Positions 1-6,740 are shown, numbered from the stretch's first letter. The stretch: DNA of 7,127 bases from an uncultured Actinomycetes bacterium (GCA_903960645.1 CAJCBN010000274.1:1-7127); one strand, 5' to 3'. Translations and numbers: made by a program. The notes: generated by a model not told the origin, from the letters alone.

Positions 1-38
1 ATCCGTCGTGCCGGTGCAGCGGCGGACCCGCCAGGCGC

Positions 39-44
39 TAACCT
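39..44 (+). promoter_or_regulatory. Candidate -10 box for the NTF2-like/monooxygenase unit
   Basis: The hexamer TAACCT fits the loose TAnnnT -10 pattern and would start transcription near position 51, giving a leader of about 30 nt with a ribosome binding site. No convincing -35 hexamer lies 16-18 bp upstream. The same bases also form a TAA stop in frame 3, so positions 1-38 might hold the tail of an upstream gene. That stretch is too short to judge. Confidence 0.3.
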
Positions 45-52
45 CTCGGCAT

Positions 53-64
53 GGTCGATCGACC
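53..64. promoter_or_regulatory. Perfect 12-bp palindrome, possible operator
   Basis: The sequence GGTCGATCGACC is identical to its reverse complement. It lies between the candidate -10 box (39-44) and the ribosome binding site (71-76), so a dimeric repressor bound here would block early transcription. Short palindromes containing CGATCG are fairly common in GC-rich DNA, so the position is better evidence than the sequence. No regulator gene is seen beside it. Confidence 0.3.
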
Positions 65-70
65 GTCTGG

Positions 71-76
71 AAGGAG
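71..76 (+). promoter_or_regulatory. Ribosome binding site fixing the start at 83
   Basis: AAGGAG lies 6 nt before the ATG at 83. This decides in favour of that start over the in-frame GTG at 8, which has no comparable site. The spacing matches the AAGGAG site of leuC in this window. Confidence 0.75.
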
Positions 77-82
77 CAGGAG

Positions 83-442
83 ATGAACGCCGAGGAGACG
101 ATGCGCGCGCTGGCCGCGGCCTGGGAGTCGGGTGATCCCGATGCGATCGCCGATCGCTTCGCGCCCGACGGCGTCTACGAGGGGCCGTTGTTCGACGGGT
201 TCCCCGTCGGTCCCGAGGCCGTCCGCACGGCGTGTGCCGAGGCCTTCGCCGAGATCTCCGAGGTTCGCGTGCCGCTGCACCACGTCGCCATGACGGGCGA
301 CGTCGCGCTGGCCGAGGGGCAGTTCCTCTCGGCCGACCTCGCGGGGGTGCGCTGCGACTTCGATCTCGTGATGGTCGTTGAGCTGCGCGATGGCCTGATC
401 GTCCGCTTCACGGAGTACTTCGACACGGCGAAGCTGGCCTGA
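83..442 (+). CDS. NTF2-like / SnoaL-like fold protein
   Basis: This 119-residue protein has the size and pattern of the SnoaL-like branch of the NTF2 fold, a cone-shaped domain with a hydrophobic pocket. An N-terminal helix pair contains the typical 'W..GD.D....F.PDG.Y' pattern (W14, G17-D18, D29-G30). Alternating strands follow, and the end VRFTEYFD (107-114) resembles the usual closing strand of the family. Members include polyketide cyclases, ketosteroid isomerases and many proteins of unknown role, so no reaction can be assigned. There is no signal peptide, so it is probably cytoplasmic. The ATG at 83 was chosen for its AAGGAG site; the frame is open back to the window edge. Its stop lies 3 nt before the monooxygenase start, so the two are almost certainly co-transcribed and may act on the same small molecule. 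Confidence 0.8.
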   Translation: MNAEETMRALAAAWESGDPDAIADRFAPDGVYEGPLFDGFPVGPEAVRTACAEAFAEISEVRVPLHHVAMTGDVALAEGQFLSADLAGVRCDFDLVMVVELRDGLIVRFTEYFDTAKLA

Positions 443-445
443 TTC

Positions 446-1702
446 ATGGCGGATGGCGCTCCCGAGTCTGTCGAGGTCGTCGTCGTCGGTGGCGGCCAGG
501 CCGGAATTGCCGCCAGCGAGCATCTCGGTCTGCGCGGCGTACCGCACGTGGTGCTGGAGCGCGAGCGCATCGTTGAGCGCTGGCGCACGGGCCGCTGGGA
601 TTCGCTCGTGGCCAATGGTCCGGCATGGCACGACTGCTTCCCGGGCAGCGGCTTCGACGATGTCGATCCCGACGCGTTCCCGGGCAAGGATCGTGTGGCG
701 CAGTACTTCATCGACTACGCGGAGCAGCTCGACGCGCCGATCCGCGAGGGGGTAGCGGTCACGTCCGCCCGCCGCCGCACGGGTGAGCGCGGCTTCCACG
801 TCGAGACCACGGGCGGCCCGATCGACGCCGACTACATCGTCGTGGCAACGGGGCCGTTCCAGATCCCCGTGATCCCCTCGCTCGTGCCGGCCGACGCGCC
901 GGTGGTCCAGCTGCACTCGAGCGACTACCGGAACCCCGAGCAGCTGCCTGTGGGCGGCGTGCTCGTGGTGGGTGGCGGTGCCTCGGGCGTGCAGATCGCC
1001 GACGAGCTGCGGCGCGCGGGTCGCGCTGTGCACATCGCGATCGGCCCGCACACGCGCCCGCCGCGCCGCTACCGCGATCGCGACATGGTCTGGTGGCTCG
1101 GCGCGCTCGGCATGTGGGACATGCAGACACCGCCGGCCGGCGCCGAGCACGTCACGATCGCCTTCAGCGGCGCCTACGGCGGCCGCACGATCGACTTCCG
1201 CACCCTCGCCGCCGAGGGCATCGCGCTGCACGGCCGTGCCGCATCGTACGCCGACGGCGTCGTGCGCTTCGCCGACGACCTCGCCGGCAACATCGCCGAG
1301 GGTGACCGCTTCTACCTCGAGATGCTGGACCTGGCCGACGCGTACGAGGAGCGCAACGGGCTCGGCCTGCCGGAGGAGTCCTCCGCACGCGAGCTCGGCC
1401 CGCTGCCCGCGAGCGTGACCGACCCGATCCTCGAGCTCGATCTTGCCGCCGCTGGCATCACCTCGATCATCTGGGCGACGGGCTTCAAGACCGACTACGG
1501 CTGGCTCGAGGTCGACGCGCTTGACGACCAGGGTAGGCCCCGCCACCAGCGCGGCGTCGGCGCGGAGCCGGGCCTGTACTTCCTCGGCCTGCCGTGGCTC
1601 TCGCACCGCGGCTCGAGCTTCATCTGGGGCGTGTGGCACGACGCCGGCTTTGTCGCCGACCACATCGCCAATCAGCGGCACTACTTCGCGTACGGCACCT
1701 GA
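446..1702 (+). CDS. FAD/NADPH-dependent monooxygenase, CzcO/FMO-like flavoprotein
   Basis: This 418-residue protein is a two-dinucleotide-fold flavoprotein of the COG2072 (CzcO/TrkA-like) type. An FAD-binding GxGxxG lies at 15-20 after a run of valines. The ATG motif lies at 134-136, the NADPH-binding GxGxxG at 176-181, and a second ATG with its conserved context (IIWATGF) at 341-347. H157-S-S-D-Y161 corresponds to the HSxxY half of the class B FMO signature, but the FxG half is missing. The Baeyer-Villiger ending HxxxWP is also absent. Family enzymes use NADPH and O2 to oxygenate nitrogen, sulfur or carbon in soft or lipophilic substrates; the substrate here is unknown. Older databases label such proteins 'involved in K+ transport', and nothing here supports that. 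The start is 3 nt after the previous stop with no clear ribosome binding site, which suggests translational coupling. The 3' end overlaps fic by 22 bp tail to tail. Confidence 0.85.
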   Translation: MADGAPESVEVVVVGGGQAGIAASEHLGLRGVPHVVLERERIVERWRTGRWDSLVANGPAWHDCFPGSGFDDVDPDAFPGKDRVAQYFIDYAEQLDAPIREGVAVTSARRRTGERGFHVETTGGPIDADYIVVATGPFQIPVIPSLVPADAPVVQLHSSDYRNPEQLPVGGVLVVGGGASGVQIADELRRAGRAVHIAIGPHTRPPRRYRDRDMVWWLGALGMWDMQTPPAGAEHVTIAFSGAYGGRTIDFRTLAAEGIALHGRAASYADGVVRFADDLAGNIAEGDRFYLEMLDLADAYEERNGLGLPEESSARELGPLPASVTDPILELDLAAAGITSIIWATGFKTDYGWLEVDALDDQGRPRHQRGVGAEPGLYFLGLPWLSHRGSSFIWGVWHDAGFVADHIANQRHYFAYGT

Positions 1703-2778
1703 TTTCGTTCTCGCAGCACGTCAAGCAACTGGCGATGGAGGAAGATGCGGTCGCGGTTGACCGCATGCTCCTCCAGCACGCCGATATCGACGAGCGCCTT
1801 GAGGTGCACTGAGGCTCGCTGGCGCTTGGCGATGCCGGCATCGACGACGTCGCCGATGCGGCAATAGGGCTTGCTGAAGATCACATCGAGCAAGAGCGGC
1901 GACGATGATGCAGGGGCTTCGCGGCGGATGCGATCAGCCGTGGTCACCATCAGCGCCCTGATCGCCTCGATCCTCGTAGTGGTCGAGATCGCCGTCATGC
2001 GGATGCCCTCGAGCAGGTACAGCACCCACGGCTCCCATGCCGCCTCCGCGGTGACTGCACGCAGCAGTCTGTAGTACGCATCCCGCGTGCTGAGGATGTA
2101 GTCGCTGAGGTACAGAATCGGTGTATCCAGGAGGTCATCGCGCAGCAGGAGAAGGAGGTTGAGGATTCGACCGGTACGACCATTCCCATCGTGGAACGGA
2201 TGGATCGCCTCGAACTGATAGTGGAGCAGCGCCATGCGTACGAGGGGGTCGAGGTCGCTGTCGTCGTGGGCGAATCGCTCCCACGCGGCGAGCTTCTCGC
2301 GCAGCACCTGCTCGCCCGTCGGCGGGGTGTAGACCACCTCGCCCGTCCGGCCGCCGCGGAGCGTTGTACCGGGCGTCGAGCGGATGTGCGTATCGATGCC
2401 GGTGATGATCGAGCACACCTCGATCATCAGGTTTGTCGAGATCGGGCGCGTGCTGATCGCGTCGACGCCGTGGCGCAGTGCGGTGCGGTAGCGCAGCGCC
2501 TCCTTGACCGGCGGGTCATCGGTGCGATCGAGTGCGTCCGCGCGGAAGAGCGCGTCAGCCGTCGTGACGATGTTCTCGATCTGCGAGCTCGCCTGTGCTT
2601 CGAGCATCGGGATCGCGTTGATCAGGATCGATTGGTCGGGCAGGGTCATCGCCGCAGCCCGCAGGCGGCCGAGCGCGCGGTGCGCGGCGACGCACTGCTT
2701 CAGGACGCGCGGCGTCTCTAGCGGGCCCGCCGGTGGCAGGTCGGGCAACGCGTTGTACGGCTGTGCCATGTCGAACAT
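1681..2778 (-). CDS. Fic-domain protein (predicted AMP transferase) with C-terminal winged helix
   Basis: This 365-residue protein has the three-part layout of SoFic-like proteins. The N-terminal Fic_N region (about 10-90) carries the inhibitory motif SxxxEN at 64-69 (E68), as in class II Fic proteins. The Fic core has the complete catalytic motif HPFHDGNGRTGR at 193-204, with H193 as the general base and D197 for metal binding. A segment with YTPPTG (150-155) is likely the substrate-docking flap. A winged-helix-like region spans about 295-350. Such enzymes move AMP from ATP onto a Ser, Thr or Tyr hydroxyl and are held off by the glutamate of the inhibitory helix. All key residues are present, so it should be active but self-restrained; targets are unknown. 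The ATG at 2778 has a -10-like box 6 nt upstream and no ribosome binding site. An ATG at 2769 is the alternative. Repeats over the start suggest autoregulation. Confidence 0.9.
   Translation of the reverse strand: MFDMAQPYNALPDLPPAGPLETPRVLKQCVAAHRALGRLRAAAMTLPDQSILINAIPMLEAQASSQIENIVTTADALFRADALDRTDDPPVKEALRYRTALRHGVDAISTRPISTNLMIEVCSIITGIDTHIRSTPGTTLRGGRTGEVVYTPPTGEQVLREKLAAWERFAHDDSDLDPLVRMALLHYQFEAIHPFHDGNGRTGRILNLLLLLRDDLLDTPILYLSDYILSTRDAYYRLLRAVTAEAAWEPWVLYLLEGIRMTAISTTTRIEAIRALMVTTADRIRREAPASSSPLLLDVIFSKPYCRIGDVVDAGIAKRQRASVHLKALVDIGVLEEHAVNRDRIFLHRQLLDVLRERNQVPYAK
2765..2775 (+). repeat. fic operator-like repeat, copy 1 (over the fic start codons)
   Basis: This is GCCATGTCGAA as read on the plus strand. 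It covers codons 2-5 of fic, including the alternative ATG at 2769. With the following CATGGC (2776-2781) it also forms a local palindrome with 6-bp arms and a 5-bp centre. It is identical to copy 2, 31 bp away, which is about three helical turns. Confidence 0.6.
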
Positions 2779-2784
2779 GGCGAC

Positions 2785-2790
2785 ACGGTA
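2785..2790 (-). promoter_or_regulatory. Candidate -10 box for a leaderless fic transcript
   Basis: On the minus strand TACCGT lies exactly 6 nt before the ATG at 2778, so transcription would start at or next to the start codon. This fits the absence of a ribosome binding site there. No good -35 was seen. The box sits between two copies of the 11-bp repeat, so a bound protein would cover it. Confidence 0.4.
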
Positions 2791-2795
2791 CCACA

Positions 2796-2806
2796 GCCAT
2801 GTCGAA
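2796..2806 (+). repeat. fic operator-like repeat, copy 2
   Basis: This is a second exact GCCATGTCGAA, in the same orientation as copy 1 and just upstream of the candidate fic -10 box (minus strand). It forms an inverted pair with copy 3 around a 13-bp centre. A binding protein here would sit in the promoter spacer. Confidence 0.65.
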
Positions 2807-2819
2807 ATTCAGTTAGAAA

Positions 2820-2830
2820 TTCGACATGGC
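2820..2830 (-). repeat. fic operator-like repeat, copy 3 (inverted)
   Basis: TTCGACATGGC on the plus strand is the exact reverse complement of copies 1 and 2. With copy 2 it makes an 11-bp perfect inverted repeat (2796-2830). In leuCD RNA this pair could also fold as a hairpin, but no U-run follows, so a protein-binding role is the better reading. It ends 6 bp before the leuD stop. Confidence 0.65.
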
Positions 2831-2836
2831 GGAGTC

Positions 2837-3427
2837 CTAGCCCAGCGACAGCGTGCTCGGCCCCTGACGCTCGCGATCCCGCTCGTACTCGCTGATCTTG
2901 TCCTCGCGCAGCAGCGTGAGGGCGATGTCGTCCCAGCCGTTGATCAGGTTCTCGCGGACCTTCTCGTCGACCTCGAAGGCGACCTGGCGGCCGTCGGGCA
3001 TCGTGACCGTGCGGTCCTCGAGGCTGACGGTGATCTCGGCCGGCGCGGCGTCGAGCAGCTCGCGCACGTCGGCCTCGCCGAGCTGGACCGTGAGCAGGCC
3101 GATCTTGCCGCAGTTGGAGCGGAAGATGTCGGCGAAGCTCGGGGCGATGACGACCCGGTAGCCCCAGTCCTGCAGGCCCCAGGGCGCGTGCTCGCGGGAC
3201 GAGCCCGAGCCGAAGTTCGGACCGGCGACGAGGATCGGCGCGTCGCGGTACTCGGGGCGCTCGAGGACGAAATCGGTCTCCTCTTGGCGCCAGTTGTGGA
3301 ACAGGAACTCGCCGAAGCCCGTGCGCTCGATGCGCTTCAGGAACTCCTTCGGCATGATCTGATCGGTGTCGACGTTGGCCCGGTCGAGCGGCGCGGTCGT
3401 GCCCGTGACGGTCGTGAACTGCTCCAT
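2837..3427 (-). CDS. leuD: 3-isopropylmalate dehydratase small subunit
   Basis: This 196-residue protein is the small subunit of isopropylmalate isomerase, close to the usual length of about 200. With LeuC it converts 2-isopropylmalate to 3-isopropylmalate, the second committed step of leucine synthesis, in the cytoplasm. Family hallmarks are DTDQI (20-24), the swivelling-domain loop NFGSGSSREHAPW (71-83), SFADIFRSN (97-105) and the C-terminal NGWDDIALTL (163-172). The ATG at 3427 lies 4 nt after the leuC stop. Its ribosome binding site (GGGAG) lies within the end of leuC, so the two are one translationally coupled unit. Neither leuB nor leuA is in the window; the next gene downstream on the same strand is fic, 58 bp away with its own control region. 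Confidence 0.96.
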   Translation of the reverse strand: MEQFTTVTGTTAPLDRANVDTDQIMPKEFLKRIERTGFGEFLFHNWRQEETDFVLERPEYRDAPILVAGPNFGSGSSREHAPWGLQDWGYRVVIAPSFADIFRSNCGKIGLLTVQLGEADVRELLDAAPAEITVSLEDRTVTMPDGRQVAFEVDEKVRENLINGWDDIALTLLREDKISEYERDRERQGPSTLSLG

Positions 3428-3431
3428 GTGA

Positions 3432-4793
3432 CTACTCCCACTCGCGGATGTCGGTGAGGTGGCCGGTCACCGCGGCGGCGGCGGCCATCTCGGGGCTCAT
3501 CAGGTGCGTACGGCCGCCGGTGCCCTGGCGTCCCTCGAAGTTGCGGTTCGAGGTCGAGGCGCAGCGCTCGCCCGGCTTGAGGATGTCCGGGTTCATGCCG
3601 AGGCACATCGAGCAGCCGGCGTTCGGGCGCCAGTCGAAGCCCGCGTCGATGAAGATCCGGTCGAGGCCCTCGCGCTCGGCCTGGGCCTTGACCAGCATCG
3701 AGCCGGGCACGACCATCGCGCTGACGTTGGCCGCGACCTTCCGGCCCTCGACGATGCGGGCGGCGGCGCGCATGTCCTCAATGCGGCTGTTGGTGCAGGA
3801 GCCGAGGAAGACGCGGTCGATCTTGACGTCCTGCAGCGCCTGGCCGGCGGTCAGGCCCATGTAGGCCAGGGCGCGCTCCTCGTCGGCGTTCGTCGGCGTC
3901 GGCACGGAGCCGGTGATCGGCGCGACCTGTCCGGGGTTGGTGCCCCACGAGACCTGCGGGGCGAGGGCGGCCACGTCGACGGTCTCGATGCGGTCGTACT
4001 CGGCGTCGGCGTCGGAGCGAAGCTCGCGCCAGCCGGCGACGGCGGCGTCGAAGTCCTTCGGCGCGCCGACCTTCCCCTCGAGGTACGCGAACGTCGTGTC
4101 GTCGGGCGCGCAGTAGCCGGCGCGGGCGCCGGCCTCGATGGACATGTTGCAGATCGTCATGCGGCTCTCCATCGAGAGCGCGTCGATTGCGGGGCCGGCG
4201 TACTCGAGCACGTAGCCCTGCCCGCCGGAGGCGGTGATCTGGCCGATCAGGCCGAGGATGTAGTCCTTCGCGGCGACACCGCGGCCGGGCTCGCCCTCGA
4301 AGCGGATCAGCATCTTCTTGGCCTTGTTCTGCGGCAGCGTCTGCGTGCACAGCACGTGCTCGACCTCGCTGGTGCCGATGCCGAAGGCGAGCGCGCCGAA
4401 GGCGCCATGCGTCGCCGTGTGCGAGTCGCCGCAGACGATGGTCATGCCCGGCTGCGTGACGCCGAGCTCGGGGCCGATCACGTGGACGATGCCCTGGCGC
4501 TTGTGGCCCCAGGGGTAGAAGACGAGGCCGTGCTCGGCGACGTTGTGGGTCAGCGCGTCCAGCTGCGCCTTCGAGATCGGGTCGCTGATGCCGTCGGCCA
4601 GCGGGCCGGTCGGCGTGTTGTGGTCCGCGGTGGCGAGGGTGCGGTCGGGGCGGCGGACGCCGCGACCGGCCAGACGCATGCTCTCGAAGGCCTGCGGCGT
4701 CGTGACCTCGTGGATCAGGTGCAGGTCGATGAACAGCAGATCCCCGTCAATCACATGGGAATCCCAGATCTTCTCGTAGGTGGTGCGTCCCAC
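3432..4793 (-). CDS. leuC: 3-isopropylmalate dehydratase large subunit
   Basis: This 453-residue protein belongs to the aconitase superfamily and is near the usual 465-470. It carries the catalytic [4Fe-4S] cluster of isopropylmalate isomerase. All three cluster cysteines are visible: C333 in FLGSCTNSR and C394/C397 in AGCSMCLGMNPD. Also present are ADHNTP (56-61), GDSHTATHGAFG (122-133) and the substrate-site stretch SNRNFEGRQG (415-424). The start is GTG at 4793, supported by AAGGAG 6 nt upstream. It pairs with leuD to form the heterodimeric enzyme. The upstream gap to the divergent gene is only 62 bp, which leaves no room for a T-box or a leucine-codon leader peptide. Any leucine control must therefore act at the promoter. 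Nothing in the sequence suggests loss of function. Confidence 0.97.
   Translation of the reverse strand: MGRTTYEKIWDSHVIDGDLLFIDLHLIHEVTTPQAFESMRLAGRGVRRPDRTLATADHNTPTGPLADGISDPISKAQLDALTHNVAEHGLVFYPWGHKRQGIVHVIGPELGVTQPGMTIVCGDSHTATHGAFGALAFGIGTSEVEHVLCTQTLPQNKAKKMLIRFEGEPGRGVAAKDYILGLIGQITASGGQGYVLEYAGPAIDALSMESRMTICNMSIEAGARAGYCAPDDTTFAYLEGKVGAPKDFDAAVAGWRELRSDADAEYDRIETVDVAALAPQVSWGTNPGQVAPITGSVPTPTNADEERALAYMGLTAGQALQDVKIDRVFLGSCTNSRIEDMRAAARIVEGRKVAANVSAMVVPGSMLVKAQAEREGLDRIFIDAGFDWRPNAGCSMCLGMNPDILKPGERCASTSNRNFEGRQGTGGRTHLMSPEMAAAAAVTGHLTDIREWE
3435..3439 (-). promoter_or_regulatory. leuD ribosome binding site inside the leuC end
   Basis: GGGAG on the minus strand lies 7 nt before the leuD ATG and overlaps the last codons of leuC. 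It supports the 3427 start and coupled synthesis of the two subunits in equal amounts. Confidence 0.6.
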
Positions 4794-4799
4794 AGCGTG

Positions 4800-4805
4800 C
4801 TCCTT
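4800..4805 (-). promoter_or_regulatory. leuC ribosome binding site
   Basis: AAGGAG on the minus strand lies 6 nt before the GTG at 4793. It decides the GTG as the leuC start and shows that this mRNA has a leader, unlike the divergent transcript. Confidence 0.7.
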
Positions 4806-4822
4806 CGGAGGCCAGTGGCGAA

Positions 4823-4831
4823 ACGCTACCA
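4823..4831 (-). promoter_or_regulatory. Candidate extended -10 for leuCD
   Basis: The minus strand reads TGGTAGCGT, a TGn extended -10 followed by a TAnnnT hexamer. This would place the transcript start near 4816, with a leader of about 20 nt that includes the AAGGAG site. No clear -35 hexamer was found. The box lies inside the 62-bp divergent region, so leuCD and the 4856 gene share control space. Confidence 0.3.
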
Positions 4832-4843
4832 GCGTCGAGGCCG

Positions 4844-4849
4844 TATTCT
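4844..4849 (+). promoter_or_regulatory. Candidate -10 for leaderless transcript of the 4856 gene
   Basis: TATTCT lies exactly 6 nt before the ATG at 4856, so transcription would begin at the start codon. No ribosome binding site precedes this ATG, which fits a leaderless mRNA. No clear -35 was found. Confidence 0.45.
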
Positions 4850-4855
4850 GCCGGT

Positions 4856-5125
4856 ATGAGCGATGCGAAGCAGCCGCCGCGCCTGATCCGCAAGTGGGAG
4901 GGCTTCGATATGGGCCTCCAGTTCCTGATCGCGTGGCCGACGCTGACGGTGATCATCACGATCATTCACCTGACGGCGCTCAACCAGCCGGCGTGGCGCA
5001 GTCTGCTGTACGGGGTGTTCTGGGCGCTGCCCGCGGCGTTCGTCGTGGCGATGGCCTCGCAGAACGAGGCGCGCAAGCGTCGCGAGGCGTCCAAGCAGGA
5101 TGCCGGCTCGGACCTCACCTCGTGA
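4856..5125 (+). CDS. Small two-helix membrane protein, function unknown
   Basis: This is an 89-residue protein I do not recognise. It has two likely membrane helices, about 20-42 and 49-68, joined by a short loop with NQP. The N-terminal arm is basic (RLIRKW) and the C-terminal tail strongly basic (ARKRREASK). By the positive-inside rule both ends should face the cytoplasm, giving a hairpin. No catalytic motif or signal peptide is visible. The ATG at 4856 follows a -10-like box by 6 nt and has no ribosome binding site. Its stop codon overlaps the GTG of the MFS exporter gene (GTGA, 5122-5125), so the two are translationally coupled. A role as accessory or assembly partner of the exporter is an inference from this arrangement only. 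Confidence 0.75.
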   Translation: MSDAKQPPRLIRKWEGFDMGLQFLIAWPTLTVIITIIHLTALNQPAWRSLLYGVFWALPAAFVVAMASQNEARKRREASKQDAGSDLTS

Positions 5126-6729
5126 CGGACGCCATGGCGGGCGCTCCGCCGCAGTACAGCAATCGCCGCATGTGGCTGACGCTGTTCGCGATGTGCTTCG
5201 CGCTGTTCATGATCATGCTCGACAACACCGTGGTCAACGTGGCGCTGCCGACGATCCAGCGGGATCTCGACCCGTCGCAGAGTGGCCTGCAGTGGATCAT
5301 CAACGCGTACATCCTCGTGTTCGCCGCGCTGATCCTGCTGGGTGGCAAGCTCGGCGATCGCTTCGGCCGCAAGCGGATGTTCATCGTCGGACTGGTGCTG
5401 TTCACGGTCTTCTCCGTCGCCTGCGCGCTGTCGCAGACGGCTGAGCAGCTGATCCTCTTCCGCGCGCTCCAGGGCACGGGCGCCGCGCTGATGAACCCGC
5501 TGTCCCTGTCGATCCTCGTCGCCACCTTCCCGCGGGCCAAGCTGCCGCAGGCGATCGGCATCTGGGCTGGCGTCTCGGGCCTCGGGCTGGCGCTCGGTCC
5601 GCTGGTGGGCGGGTTCCTGACGGAGCACGTCGGCTGGAGTGCGGTCTTCTGGATCAACGTCCCGATCGGGATCATCGCGCTCGGCTTCGTGCTCTTCGCC
5701 GTGCTTGAGTCGCGGGACCCGACCGTGCGGAGTCTCGATCTGATCGGTGCCACTCTGATCACGGTTGGCCTGTTCGGGGTCACGTACGCCCTGATCGGGA
5801 CGAGTGGCCAACCGTGGCTCTCCGCGGGCACGCTCGTGCCGCTGCTCGGCGGCCTCCTGCTGATCGCCGCGTTCGTGGTGTGGGAGTCGAAGCAGGAGCA
5901 GCCGATGGTGCCGCTCGGGTTCTTCAAGAGCCGCGGCTTCACGACGTCGATCATCGTCGCGACGCTGGTGGGGCTCGGGATGTACGGCTCGCTCTTCGTG
6001 GTGACCCTCTACATGCAGAACATCCGCGGCTACGACGCGATCGAGGCGGGTATCCGCACGCTGCCCCTGACGATGGCGGTGATGTTCGTCGCGCCGATTG
6101 CGGGCAAGCTGAACGCCCGTCTCGGTCCAGCGATCCTGATGGGCGTTGGCCTTGCCTTCTCCTGCATCGCGATGATCGGCCTGAGCTTCCTCGAGGTCGA
6201 CAGCTCGTACAACCTGATCTGGCCCTTCTACGCGATGCTCGGCACGGGTATCGCGCTGACCCTGCCGGCGGCCAGTTCCGCCGCGATGGGCGCGATCGAT
6301 CCGCGCAAGGCGGGTATCGGCTCGGGCGTGCTGAACGCCTCGCGGCAGGTCGGCGGCGCGCTCGGCATCGCGATCCTCGGGTCGGTGGCGACGGTCATCA
6401 CGGACCGGGCGTGGTCCGACAAGACGGCGGCGTTGGGCGGCCAGGTCGCCGAGAACGCTGATCGCCTGCGGCCGCTCGTGGAGGGCGCGCAGATCGAGCT
6501 GCTCGGCGAGGTCGTGGGCCAGCGGGTGGCGGGGGCGGCCGACGTGCTGATGGCGCTGGCCGCTGAGTCGTGGATGCAGGGCTTCGTGGCCTCGGTGATC
6601 GCGGGTGCGGTGATCCTCGGCTTCGGCGTGATCGTCGTGATCGTTGGCTTCCGCGGCGTTCCGCGCCCGTCGCTGGGGCACGGCGCCGATTCGTCGGACA
6701 CCGCGCCGCCGGTCATCGCAGAGCTCTAG
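5122..6729 (+). CDS. MFS drug-efflux transporter, DHA2 (EmrB/QacA) family, 14 helices
   Basis: This 535-residue inner-membrane protein is a proton-driven exporter of the DHA2 type. It shows motif D1 (LDNTVVNVALPTI, 33-45), motif A in the loop after helix 2 (GGKLGDRFGRKR, 74-85), motif B (FRALQGTG, 113-120, R114) and the antiporter motif C (AGVSGLGLALGP then LVGG, 149-164). Hydrophobicity and length fit 14 helices. A longer polar stretch before the last helix (about 428-485) is usual for this family. Substrates are unknown; relatives export dyes, quaternary amines, antibiotics or metabolites. I chose GTG at 5122 because it overlaps the upstream stop by 4 nt (GTGA). ATG at 5134 (531 residues) is an equally possible start, and neither has a good ribosome binding site. 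The open frame extends back to 4780, but that part is in the shadow of the upstream gene. No repressor gene is adjacent. Confidence 0.92.
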   Translation: MTDAMAGAPPQYSNRRMWLTLFAMCFALFMIMLDNTVVNVALPTIQRDLDPSQSGLQWIINAYILVFAALILLGGKLGDRFGRKRMFIVGLVLFTVFSVACALSQTAEQLILFRALQGTGAALMNPLSLSILVATFPRAKLPQAIGIWAGVSGLGLALGPLVGGFLTEHVGWSAVFWINVPIGIIALGFVLFAVLESRDPTVRSLDLIGATLITVGLFGVTYALIGTSGQPWLSAGTLVPLLGGLLLIAAFVVWESKQEQPMVPLGFFKSRGFTTSIIVATLVGLGMYGSLFVVTLYMQNIRGYDAIEAGIRTLPLTMAVMFVAPIAGKLNARLGPAILMGVGLAFSCIAMIGLSFLEVDSSYNLIWPFYAMLGTGIALTLPAASSAAMGAIDPRKAGIGSGVLNASRQVGGALGIAILGSVATVITDRAWSDKTAALGGQVAENADRLRPLVEGAQIELLGEVVGQRVAGAADVLMALAAESWMQGFVASVIAGAVILGFGVIVVIVGFRGVPRPSLGHGADSSDTAPPVIAEL

Positions 6730-6740
6730 CCGCTCGTTGC

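Noticed and set aside
38..1681. 547-residue open frame on the minus strand opposite the NTF2-like and monooxygenase genes
   Set aside because: It is low-complexity (rich in A, R, D, G, V), shows no motif, and lies opposite two genes with clear family motifs. It is a high-GC shadow frame.
446..1702. Baeyer-Villiger monooxygenase
   Set aside because: The FxGxxxHxxxWP signature is absent; the corresponding region reads HSSDY (157-161), which is closer to FMO-type enzymes.
2796..2830. Inverted repeat as a rho-independent terminator for leuCD
   Set aside because: The 11-bp stem has a 13-nt loop and no U-run after it in the leuD direction. The third copy of the arm at 2765 is better explained by protein binding.
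2504..3457. 317-residue plus-strand frame across the fic start, the repeats and leuD
   Set aside because: It spans two well-supported minus-strand genes and their control region and has no recognisable domain.
4794..4855. Leucine attenuator or T-box upstream of leuC
   Set aside because: Only 62 bp separate the divergent genes. There is no leader peptide, no run of leucine codons and no T-box sequence.
3459..4859. 466-residue open frame on the plus strand opposite leuC
   Set aside because: leuC has all three cluster cysteines and family motifs; the opposite frame is repetitive and motif-free.
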